Shown: positions 54,529 through 64,000 of the stretch, in pieces
Layout of the letters: each line of letters opens with the position of its first letter
How positions within the stretch are numbered: position 1 is the stretch's first letter
Assembly (NCBI GenBank): GCA_030770535.1
Contig: JASVEC010000071.1
Location: forward strand, 37,106-101,105
DNA length: 64,000 nucleotides
Direction of reading: 5' to 3'
Source: Batkoa obscura
Taxonomy: Eukaryota; Entomophthoromycota; Entomophthoromycetes; Entomophthorales; Batkoaceae
The notes under the pieces: generated by a model
What the model was told of the DNA's origin: nothing
The model's input: the letters and a program-made list of their open reading frames with translations, nothing else
Databases searched by the model: none
Made by a program: the position numbers and the translations under genes

Positions 54529-57500
54529 TTAAATTCCCTCTTCCAACTTCTTAGCCACCAATTCAGCGTCCTGTGTACTATTAAAATAAACCCAAAAACT
54601 TAAGTTTGTCTTAAACAAAATTCGATTATTTTCTTTTTCGATTATTGATTCCTTATTCACTACTGTATCGATTTCTTCTCTATTCCCGCCTTCCACGATA
54701 AATTTCAACTTATATTCTTTTTTCTTTGGATAATAAACCAGTTTTACTATACCTACTCCCATTGGAGATATACTTTCATTTTCTTTAGTTAATACTTTAC
54801 TACGTGATTCAAGGATAATTTTTTCTTCTTCATTGGAAAGTCCTTGATTAATAGATTTTCGATTATCTTCTTTAATCTCATCTGTCTTTTTCTCATCTGA
54901 ATTTTTATTCTCTATAACCAATTCAAAAGCCTTCATAATACTTTGATTATCTTCCGGCTTATTAAACATAGCAGCAAAAGAAGATAATTCACCCTTTAAA
55001 TTAATTGCTCTAAATTTAAATCTTTTAGCTTCTTTACCTTCAATGGAATTTGGAAGTACATAAGAATTCAATAATAAGCTTCCTGATCCTTCAGAACGAC
55101 AGATAACTCGATACTTCCCAGTCTTAGTATTATGATTCACCTTAATAATACCAACTCCTAGTGGATCATAACTTTTGTTTTCTTTATTAAATTGAAGAAG
55201 TTTGGTACGTGCTTCACATAGACTGGTTTCTTCTTCTTCTCCTTTACCAGTTTTTATTAATTCATCATTTGTTCTTTCCCCTTTAAATCCTTCTTCTAAT
55301 TCTTCATTATCTTCTTCGGCTTCTTTGGATGGATCTACGATTGGAGTAGTTGTTGGTGCACTCGATTGGGAGGTAGAAATACTAGTTGTAAATGATGTTG
55401 GAGCTTTAATCTCTTGTTGAATTGGATTAGCACCAATTAAAGACCCAGTAGATGGTATTTTAGGTTGAAACATAGAACTTCCACTTGAAAATAGATTGGA
55501 AGTTTTGTTCTCTTGTTGAGTTGGATTAGCACCAAATGTAAATGCAGTTGAACTTGAAGAGGTAGCAGATGGCCAATTTGCTGCTTTATTTCCAATTGAG
55601 AATAAGTTATTATTTGTCGAAGTTCCAGGAAAACTAAATGATTGTTTTTTTGATACATCTGTGTCAGCAGCGCCTTTACTTGCTTCTTGTGTATTTAAAC
55701 CAAAAGAACCAGCTTGTGATACCTCCTTAGTAGTTTCAATCTTAGGTGCAAAGGTAGATGCCACAGACCCAAAGGAAGCAGATTGGGGTGGATTTTTGGC
55801 TGTTTCGGTCTTAGGCGCAAACATAGAAGATGTCGAGCCAAAAGAGGTAGATTGGGTACATTTTTAGTAGTTTCTTGTATACTTGAACTAAAAATATTAG
55901 AATGAGGTACTACTTTAGGGGTTTCAACCTTAGCTCCGAATATAGATGAAGTTGAACCAAAGGGAGCAAATTTAGAAGCGCTTTTGTCTGCCTCATTCTT
56001 AGCTCCAAATATGGATGCTGTTGATCCAAAAGGAGCAAATGTAGGAGCAGTTTTAGCAGCTTCATCCTTAGGTGAGAAAGTAGATGAGGTTGAACCAAAA
56101 ATACCAGATTGAGGTGCTTTTTTAATAACTTCTTGTGTATTTGAGCTTGAAGTTGAACCAGAGAGGTTAGATTGAGGCGCTTCTTTAGAAATTCCTGCTT
56201 TAGCTCCGAATATAGATGAAGTTGATTCAAAAGGTACAGGTGTAGGGGCACTTTTGTTTTCTTCAGTCTCAAGTGTCTGTTTAGATGATAAGCCAAAGGA
56301 AGTAGGCATGAATCCTACTTTAGAGGCTTCTTGTATGTTTGAACCAATAGTAGCAGTGTGGACTTCACCTTTAGCTGCCTCAGGCTTAGGTGAAAAGATG
56401 GATGAAGTTGATCCAAAAGGAGCAAATAAACGCTTATTCTCAGCAATTTCAGTCTTAGGACCAAAGGCGAATGAATCTGAAACGTCATTTTGTTTTGGAT
56501 TAGATTCCTTTACATCTAATGGTACATTTTTTGGGGGGAGAACTCCAAAAAGTAAAGGCGGTTCCTGTGGCGCACCGCTAATGACTTTGTTTCCTAAGGA
56601 AGCAAACGGATTCGGCATATTATCCAATCTGGAAGTTCTTTGAGTATTAACCGAAGAATCTTTCTGTGAAGTTGAGCCAAAAGTTGAAGCTTGTGAGGTG
56701 AGATTAGATTCATTCACTTTACTCGAAAATTGGTTAGAACCAAATGAAAAGGACTTTGATTCCACAGTATTAAATTTAGAAGATAAATTACTAGTTGAAG
56801 AGGCAAATAAAGTTAAAGCTTTGGTATCATTCGTTTCAGAACCCGATTCAGGTTGAGGTGAAATCTCTTCAACTTCTCCTTCATCATCGTTATCAGCATT
56901 AGAATCTCTTTCAAGCTCTTCGTCATCATCTTCGTCATCATCTTCTCCATTATACTCTTCATCATCATCATCATTTTCTGAGTCATCCTTTTTGTTATCT
57001 CCTTCAGTCCTTTCAGCTTGAACATTATTTGTAGAATTGCTTGAATCAGGATTTTTTTCATTATTTAGTGCTGATTCAAAACCTTTATTAACACTATCAT
57101 TATCTTCCGGCTTATTAAACATAGCAGCAAAAGAAGATAATTCACCCTTTAAATTAATTGCTCTAAATTTAAATCTTTTAGCTTCTTTACCTTCAATGGA
57201 ATTTGGAAGTACATAAGAATTCAATAATAAGCTTCCTGATCCTTCAGAACGACAGATAACTCGATACTTCCCAGTCTTAGTATTATGATTCACCTTAATA
57301 ATACCAACTCCTAGTGGATCATAACTTTTATTTTCTTTATTAAACTGGAACAGCTTAGTACGTGCTTCACATAGACTGGTTTCTTCTTCTTCTCCTTTAC
57401 CAGTTTTTATTAATTCATCATTTGTTCTTTCCCCTTTAAATCCTTCTTCTAATTCTTCATTATCAGATTCATTCTGTACATTATCTTTAGAACCTATCTC

Positions 57501-59696
57501 ATTTGAAATGCTGTTTCCACTTTCTGGCTTAGATGTTTGGATCAAAGGTTTATTTTGAAAAATATTAGAGCTGAAAGAAAATGGGTTTTGGGTTGAAATT
57601 GACTTAACTGGTTCTAATGTATTACTTGAAGTAAAGTTATTTGCTGCAATTGGATTAGAGCCAAATTGAAAAGTGGTTGTAGATTTCGAAGTACCATCAT
57701 TTGTTGATGCAGTGCCAAGTAAAGCTGAAGTACTTGATGGTAGTGGTTTTGATTCTATAGGAGGAAGTGAACCAAATGTAAATGCCTTTGAAGAGCTTTG
57801 GCTTTGACTTACAGTAGAACTATTTGAAGCATCTGCCTGTGGTAAGCTTGGTTTTACAGTGGATAGCGAACCGAATGTAAATGTTTTTGAAGGAGCTTGA
57901 GTTTGGCTTACAAGAAAATTCTTTGAAGCATCTGGTACTGATAGATTTGATTGTGTAGTAGGAAGTGAACCAAATGTAAATGCTTTTGGAGGAGGTTGGT
58001 TTTGATTTATAGTAGGATTGTGGGGCCCTGAACTACTTCCAAATTTGGGTCCTATTGATGATACATCATTATCTTTACTACTAGTTGTGTTTATATTTAC
58101 AGCTGAATCTTTAGCGCTCCCAAATTTTATAGAAGGATTAACTTTATTAATCTCCTTTGAACTTGGCATTGTATTAATGGCTTGTCTAGAAGCTTCCATT
58201 TTTTCCTTTTCATTCCTTTCTGCTTCCAAATATACACTTTCCATCATTTGGTTTATAATTAAATAAGTCCTTAAATTATCTTTTAGCTTTAATGGTCTTT
58301 TTGTGTCTTTTAAGTTTTCTTTAATAACTAATTCAAATGCTTTTGCTAATGCTGTTCTATAAATCTCTCTTTTAGTATCTACAGTAAATTTTGATGTCTT
58401 TAAACCCTGTAGCCAGTACTTCACTTAAAGGTGGGTCTTTAATCTCAATGGAAGTAAGGTTAGCAGTTGATTTTTGGCTTTGGGTATTTACCTTGGCAGC
58501 TCCACTTTGATTGATCTTATTATCTATTTGATGTCCAAAAAGGTTTCCTATTTTAAATATTTAATTTGTTTTCAAATTATATACAATAAATTTACCTTTT
58601 GTCTCAAATAAACTTGGACCACTTTCACTTTGGTTAACCTTTTGAGAACTTTCCACAGCCTTAACAGGTGCCCTCAAAAATTGGTTGGTTCACGATTCTT
58701 TTGTTATTAAAATCACTGTCTTCATCATCTTCTGCACCTCGTTTCTTTTTCATTGAACTAATTGATGTTGCTGAAGGTAAAGGTCCAGCTTTATTATTTG
58801 AACCAAAAAGAGGTGGGAGTCCGCCTGAATCTGTGCTTATAGGTAAGTTAAAAAGTCCACTCTTAGATTTATCAATTATATTTGTAGATGAGTTAAAGAT
58901 ATTATCCTTAGGTTTTTCAATCGTATTTGAACCAAATAAACCTTGTGGTGGTTTAGTAAAGGAACTTAAGCTTGAAGTGGCTTGTGATTTATCTGAAGTT
59001 ATTTGGGAAAGATTATTGGATTCTCCAAATTTAATTCCTGGAGAATTTTTAGATATCAAATCACTTTTAGCTGTTTTTTCGCCTCCGAATATATTTGGTT
59101 TTTCACCAGCTGCTTTAAATCCTGTTGTTGATCCAAAACCAAAACCAGTTGTTTTTACATCGTTTGGTTTATCATTATTTGGCGTATTGGTTATAGAAGC
59201 TCCACCTTTCGCTTCAAATAAACTCGAGGGTTTAATTCCGCCAAAACCTAACATTATTTTAAAAAAATTACTTAATAAAAGTAGAACTTACTTGAGCCAA
59301 AGGTGGTGCTTGAAGGTGCAAAACTTGGGCTCCCTTTTTCTATATTACTAACGGTTCTAGGCGGAAAACCTGGCCTAGCAGTATTTTGCACATTAAAGTT
59401 ACCGAATTGTGGAATTTTGCTAGGATCTCCAAAACTTGGAACTATGGGATTAGGCTGTGGAGCTGGTGGAAAGCTTATACTACTAGGCGAGTTCTCTGAG
59501 CTATGCCTATCAAAGCTTTCAGCCTTTGGTATAATAATGTTTGTACTTTGTACGCCAGGTTGGTATCTCTTTTTTGCAGCTTTAAATATTCCAGATGTCG
59601 ACTGGCCACTAGAATATTCTTAGTTTGGTTAGGATAAAAATAATTATGCTACCTATTTTGATTTGGCGGCCCAGATCCTTGATTTGGATTGTTCAT
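54529..59696 (-). CDS. FG nucleoporin with three RanBP1-type domains (Nup2/Nup50-like)
   Basis: The exons are complement(59653..59696, 59292..59608, 58596..59247), then one large exon 54529..58547, for about 1,670 aa. FxFG/FG repeats dominate: FTFGSL, FGSTSSIFG, FQFGSN and many more. Three RanBP1-like domains lie at about 57470-57060, 55330-54940 and 54850-54530. The first two carry GVGIIKVNHNTKTGKYRVICR and LNSYVLPN; the third is diverged. Such proteins line the pore and release cargo by binding Ran-GTP. The N-terminal part is short and basic (KAAKKRYQPG). Frame breaks: an extra base in the CCC run at 58671-58673, a missing base in the GGG run at 55854-55856, and a third discontinuity near 58395-58430 that is either an 85-nt intron or another indel. 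The rest is coherent. Confidence 0.85.
54952..55320 (-). repeat. RanBD duplicate 2, near-identical to 57101-57470
   Basis: About 365 bp encoding the second RanBP1-like domain are almost base-for-base the same as the first domain's DNA 2.15 kb away. A cluster of differences lies near 55180-55200 (TTGAAGAAGTTTG against CTGGAACAGCTTA). This points to a recent duplication or gene conversion within the gene. Confidence 0.75.
57101..57470 (-). repeat. RanBD duplicate 1, partner of 54952-55320
   Basis: The partner copy of the near-identical RanBP1-domain segment. The stretch from FKGERTNDELI through FNKPEDN is the same in both. Confidence 0.75.
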
Positions 59697-60491
59697 TTCT
59701 ATTGAAATAGTCTATGTAAAAAGAGTAGTTAAAAAAGAACTATAAAAAGAATTCTGATTTTTTAAGTGGTGACCAGAATGTAAGCTAATATAATAAAATT
59801 AAGTTGAATTTTGATTGGTGGATAGAGAAAAAAGATTGTTAAAAAGTAAAAACAATTTTCAAAAAAACACGGATTTCAAATGTACAATAATCCACGTTAT
59901 TAAAGTAGCCATAACATATAATAAAATAGAACTTGCCATAACGAAATATTTAGCTCCAGTTAATTAATTTTTTGATTTTTCCTTCATCGTGAGTGACCCT
60001 AAAATTCAACTGGCTGGAATCAAACGATTTGTTATGACAAATTCTACTTTATTATATACTGGTGTCATTTTAATAACACGTATTATTGTAAAAGAAATAT
60101 TGAATGACTGCCTATCACTACCTTAGAAATAGATCATTTATCCTTAAAATGTGGAATTAGACTTTTCATTTTTGACTATTTTTCTATTTTTAAAGCTTAA
60201 ATACCAAATATATTATAGTTAATTCAATAAGTAATAAAAACATGAATGCTTTTAAAATGTTTGAATATTTTTTAGTTGTTTAAGTTCAAAAAATTAGCAA
60301 TATGATAAAAAAACATCTCATATCTTTTTGTGTTTAAATAAGATAAAAATAAACATTTCATTCAAATTAGAATTTAAAGTTGTATTATTTATTAAGTTTT
60401 ATTGGAGGTTATAATATTGAAACATGAATTAAACATAATAACAAACTTAATAATTCAGAAATTAATAAAAATAAAATAAACCAGTTTAATC

Positions 60492-60526
60492 TAAATTAAA
60501 TTAAATTAAATTAAATTAAATTAAAT
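60492..60526. repeat. AAATT pentanucleotide tandem repeat
   Basis: The unit TAAAT is repeated about seven times. Microsatellite. Confidence 0.7.
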
Positions 60527-60751
60527 GTAACATTATTTTATTAAATATAGTCATTTATTTATATAAATAAACATTTTTGAATACAATATTAGCGAAAGTT
60601 TTAATACATAAATAAATATTCTTATAAAACTTTATTAAAGAATACTTACTATTAACTGCTTTATAACTAATATTGTAAATTTATTATTAAACAAATGAAT
60701 AAATTGTTTTAATATTATAATTATATCATTAGTATATTATTAAGTTAATAA

Positions 60752-60854
60752 ATAGGGATGTATTTTTGTATTTAAGAATTTTACTAACAATTTTTCCACT
60801 CAAATAGTGCTTAAAGATGGAAAAAGTAATGAAGTCAAAAAAACATCTCCGAAT
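60752..60854 (+). mobile_element. MITE family copy K
   Basis: Left end ATAGGGATGTATTTTTGTAT, arm TTTAAGAATTTTACTAACAA, core CCACTCAAATAGTGCTTAAA, right arm GGAAAAAGTAATGAAGTC, ending ACATCTCCGAAT. Confidence 0.85.
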
Positions 60855-61131
60855 AGTTAGATGGGAGGGAGTGGTTAGTTTTAAAACTATAACTAGCTTT
60901 TTTATATAATACAACTAATATAATAATAATCTCCACTTATTATAACTACTTGCTCTTTAACTATTCATTAACTCACCTATCGATAGTTTAAATAGTATTA
61001 GTATTTAATAAGTTATTTCCATTACTTATAAATTATTTACTTAATAAATATTAAAACTTTTAAAATTTATTATTATTATTGTAAAACAAGCTAAAATTAA
61101 AAAAATTAATCTATCAGGTACTAGATAATGA

Positions 61132-61236
61132 TATGGGGGTGTTTTTTTTATTTCATTACCTTTTCTATCTTTTAAGTGCTATTTGAATAGAAAGATTGTT
61201 AGTAAAATTCTTAAACAGAAAAATCCATCCTCATTT
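61132..61236 (-). mobile_element. MITE family copy L
   Basis: Left end TATGGGGGTGTTTTTTTTAT, core TTAAGTGCTATTTGAATAG, right end AATCCATCCTCATTT. Confidence 0.85.
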
Positions 61237-62054
61237 TACTATTATTATTTATTTTTAAATAATCATAATGATTTCTATTAATATTAAATCTAGAATTTTT
61301 ATATTTATCAAAAAAATATACTGAAACTATAACTAATAATAATGCTATTTGTTAGTTTGTTTTTTTCTTTCAAAACATTAATTATATATATTATTTAATT
61401 AAAATTATTATTATGAAATGCTATGAACATTGGGTTATTATAAATAGCTACTAAAATTATTATAATGAACTATAATGTTTACATAATATATTTCTCCTTA
61501 TTGTACTAAGATTTTAAAGTTCATTTTATTTTTATTCTAATAAAAAAATTGATTATTTAAAAAGAATAAGATAATTAAGTTTTTTGAGTTAAACCTTTAT
61601 TTTTTAGTTTTTTCAAATTTAGCTAATCACATGTCAAGGAGGAAATTTAAAAACTTTAAACTTGAGTTAATTAAGTAAACTCTGAAATAATTTGAACATT
61701 CCTATACAATTTACATTTAATAAAACTGGAAAACATTGAGCCTTTGACTTAAATTGACTTATATACCAGTCATATTAGTACAGAAACATAAATAAAGTCA
61801 TTGAATATAAAATTGATATAAAAAGAGCATTAGTTTTAAAACTTAAATATTTTTTCTGGATAACATAAATGAAGATAAATTACCAGACTATTCCGAGTAT
61901 TATAATGGCATTACGTTAGCAAAATATTGTTCAGCAGTAAAAAAACAAGCCTTATATTACTGTTGCTTTTTCATTTCTATTTGGAATGTGTAAATCGAGA
62001 TGGTCGATCAAAAAAACACCTTGTACATTGACGTAGTATAAAGTACACCAGAGA

Positions 62055-62303
62055 ATGTTTAAAATTAAAATGTATGCTGAAAATGATAAAAAGTTATTAA
62101 TAGAAAATGAGACTTAGTCTCAAATTTTAGCTGAAGTTTGTACAAAGAAAGGGCTCATTTATGATTTGACTATCTGTGAATCAAATGGTAAAAAATATAA
62201 GATTGTAGAACAGAAAAAAATGGGGATAAAAGGGTTAAAGGTTGAAAAATGTTTGATTATCAAAGTTCAAATTAGTGATGACTTGATGTACTTTGACTTA
62301 TAG
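62055..62303 (+). pseudogene. Pseudogene fragment, ubiquitin/RBD-like fold
   Basis: An ATG-led frame reads MFKIKMYAENDKKLLIENET, then a single in-frame TAG, then SQILAEVCTKKGLIYDLTI and KKYKIVEQKKMGIKGLK up to a TAG at 62301. The pattern (strand, helix ILAEVCTKKGL, strand) resembles a Ras-binding or ubiquitin-like domain. The internal stop (probably a former CAG) and the lack of supporting exons nearby make it a relic or an exon of an unrecognised gene. Host gene origin is assumed. Confidence 0.4.
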
Positions 62304-62768
62304 TTACGATAGTATTTTAGCTGAGTTGGAGTTTGATACTAAATCATTGATGAGTAAAATTAAAAATTTTATTATCTGTTTTTGTTGATTTGTCTCTATA
62401 TAATAGCATGGCATTCATTAAAAGATTTGAATTAAAGCTAACTACAAGGTGATCGAGTTAAATCTTAAAGTTAAATAAATTCAATGTTTATTATACTTAG
62501 CTGTTTAGCAAGTCTTTAATAATGAATTAATTAGGAAATTTTATATTTTATTTACAAAAATAATTACTCCAACTTTTGATAAACTAATTCGGAAATGTCC
62601 GTTAAAATTGCAAATTTGTCCATAATCCAATTAGATGTATGTGAGTGATCTTACAGTAACCTTTTATTGGATACTTCCTATTTTTTAAAATTTATAAAAG
62701 TGGCTAAAAAAAGTGGATAAAAGAAATCATCTCAATTAAGTTGCTAATTAACTGGTAAGGTAACTATC

Positions 62769-64000
62769 ATGTCACGTATCCCATTGTCAAGTCAAAGTAG
62801 GAAAAAGGAAACAAAGCCTATGACACAAGCAAATGGTCATAGAAGAATTAGTAGCAATCCTCATACTAATCCAGCTTCACCACCATATATATCAAGGCTA
62901 CCTCAAGCCTCGCGTAATAGTTTAAACTTAAACAATTTACAATACCCTCTTACATCTTATCCTTCTCAATCAGGTTCTCCAGAAATTAAATCTGTACGTC
63001 CTATATATAATAAAAGGGCATCCCTACCACCTCCAACTAATGTTTCTCCTCAAGTTCATTCAACGTTTTCATCATTATCCTCAAGTTCACTTAACGTGAA
63101 AGGAAATTTAAGAAGGATCCCAATTGGAACAAGGGTTTACACTTTAGTTGGAAATTATAAAGGTACTTTAAGGTATTTAGGACCAACACGATTTAAAGAA
63201 GGCATATGGGCTGGCATTGAATTAGATTCTATTGGTAGTGGAAAAAACAATGGAAGTATTGATGGGTAACTACTTTTTCATAAATTTAATTTTGTATTTA
63301 CAAACAATTTTAGAGTTACTTATTTTACTTGCCCAGAGAATAGTGGTATATTCATTGATTATCGAAAGATTGCACCTTTAGTTGAAACATCCAATTTGGG
63401 TCCATTGATAGAAAACAATTATGAACCAAAGGATCCAACTTCACTTAGTCAAAAACTTTGCAACCTTGAAAACCCTGACCTTTCTCCAATTAATAAAAAA
63501 GAGCCAGGCCATACTAAAAATTTAAGTCGAACTGACTCCCTTAACTCTTCGCTTTCAAATGAAACTCCAATTGATGCTAATGGAACTAGCTCTGACCACA
63601 CGGTAATTAATTAGCCAAAATTTTGTATTACATTTTTAATCAAGTATGGTTAGGTGAATAACTTAAGATCGAAGCTGACATTAGTACAAAAACAAAATAA
63701 CTTATTAGCGTTGAAATTAAAAAGAGACAGGCTAATTTAGAAGTAGTACAATTCATCAAAAAAGAGTTTATAGAAAAAGCTAGAGAAAAGGCACAATCAA
63801 CTCAAAGTCCAACTAAATCTGGTCAACTAAACCATGCTACACTTTTTAAAATCAATATCCGAAAAAGATAACAAAATTTTACAGCTCACTCAAAAGTTAC
63901 AAAAGAATGAGATAGATTTAGATATTATAAATAAGGAATTAGAAGGTTACAAACTTAAACGGCCCTAGAAAACCTGAGGATGCGAAGGAACTTGAGAATT
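62769..64000 (+). CDS. CAP-Gly microtubule plus-end protein (CLIP/Bik1-like), partial, runs off the window
   Basis: Exons 62769..63265, 63314..63602 and from 63654 onward. The N-terminal 115 aa are Ser/Pro/Arg-rich. The CAP-Gly domain spans about residues 118-185, beginning RIPIGTRVYTLVGN, with YLGPTRFKEGIWAGIELDS and then (across the intron) DGVTYFTCPENSGIFI. The diagnostic GKNDG is replaced by GKNNG. CAP-Gly domains bind the EEY/F tails of tubulin and EB1. A disordered stretch and then coiled coil follow (NNLRSKLTLVQKQNNLLAL, EKDNKILQLTQKLQKNE). From about 63700 on, the frame changes two or more times within 300 bases while heptad-like residues continue, so this end of the window probably has base-calling errors. 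The C-terminal end lies outside. Confidence 0.8.

Larger units (their letters stand above)
59697..62768. other. Intergenic desert with two MITEs and a pseudogene
   Basis: About 3.1 kb, A/T-rich. It holds MITE copies at 60752-60854 and 61132-61236, an AAATT pentanucleotide repeat at 60492-60526, and a degenerate coding fragment at 62055-62303. No other gene seen. Confidence 0.6.

Noticed and set aside
58425-58547. 13-nt micro-intron (GTACTGGCTACAG) in the nucleoporin
   Set aside because: It is far below any plausible intron size. An 85-nt intron ending at the same acceptor, or a one-base indel, explains the frame change better.
54529-59351. Several plus-strand open frames opposite the nucleoporin
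   Set aside because: They mirror FG and Ser/Thr-rich codons (giving Pro/Leu/Ser-rich peptides), show no domain and conflict with the well-supported minus-strand gene.
59990-60040. tRNA-like B-box (GTTTGATTCCAGCC on the minus strand)
   Set aside because: No acceptor stem, D-arm or anticodon arm could be paired around it.

Overview
This window is eukaryotic and very A+T-rich. It carries intron-containing genes (GT...AG introns, mostly 44-106 nt) separated by long, nearly pure A/T intergenic stretches. The gene content points to a fungus: a fungal-type homocitrate synthase (alpha-aminoadipate lysine pathway), a calcium-binding neutral trehalase with a PKA-type RRxS site, and an Ssh4/Ear1-type SPRY adaptor. 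Other genes are typical of early-diverging ('zygomycete/chytrid-grade') fungi rather than yeasts: MED23, a MEIOB-like meiotic OB-fold protein, Tudor-SN, an Atos-family protein and a PlsB/GNPAT-type acyltransferase. I cannot name the species from the sequence alone.

Layout. 0-1 kb: NudC (minus). 3-7 kb: three intronless tandem TspO/MBR genes (plus). 7.5-9.5 kb: 12-exon MEIOB-like gene (plus). 9.6-12.7 kb: Tudor-SN/SND1 (minus), divergent from an INO80 Ies2-like gene (13.3-14.1, plus). 14.3-15.6 kb: SRRM1-like PWI/RS splicing factor (minus). 15.6-18.6 kb: intergenic with two MITE copies. 18.6-20.0 kb: homocitrate synthase (minus). 21.4-23.9 kb: kelch-repeat membrane protein (plus). 24.3-25.6 kb: diacylglycerol kinase (minus). 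26.0-27.0 kb: DUF1206 membrane protein. 27.3-27.8 kb: OXLD1-like mitochondrial protein with a 15-nt exon. 28.3-31.4 kb: neutral trehalase with a long C-terminal tail (minus). 32.1-36.5 kb: MED23 (plus). 36.6-37.4 kb: SPRY adaptor (minus). 37.4-40.3 kb: repeat-bearing intergenic. 40.3-41.8 kb: Atos homologue (plus). 42.0-43.0 kb: eIF3j. 43.6-45.0 kb: cysteine-rich membrane protein. 45-49.5 kb: MITE-dense intergenic. 49.5-50.1 kb: GNAT acetyltransferase. 50.2-53.6 kb: 16-exon GNPAT-like gene. 54.5-59.7 kb: FG nucleoporin with three RanBP1 domains. 59.7-62.8 kb: intergenic with MITEs and a pseudogene fragment. 62.8 kb to the edge: CAP-Gly/coiled-coil protein.

Gene order shows no obvious pathway clustering apart from the TspO array. 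Most genes are housekeeping: lysine synthesis, trehalose use, transcription, splicing, translation, nuclear transport and lipid metabolism. Three observations stand out. A family of about 105-bp terminal-inverted-repeat elements, with twelve copies seen, is confined to the intergenic deserts. Several proteins largely known outside Dikarya are retained. Otherwise intact essential-looking genes contain single-base frame breaks, many in short homopolymers, which look like assembly indels rather than biology.
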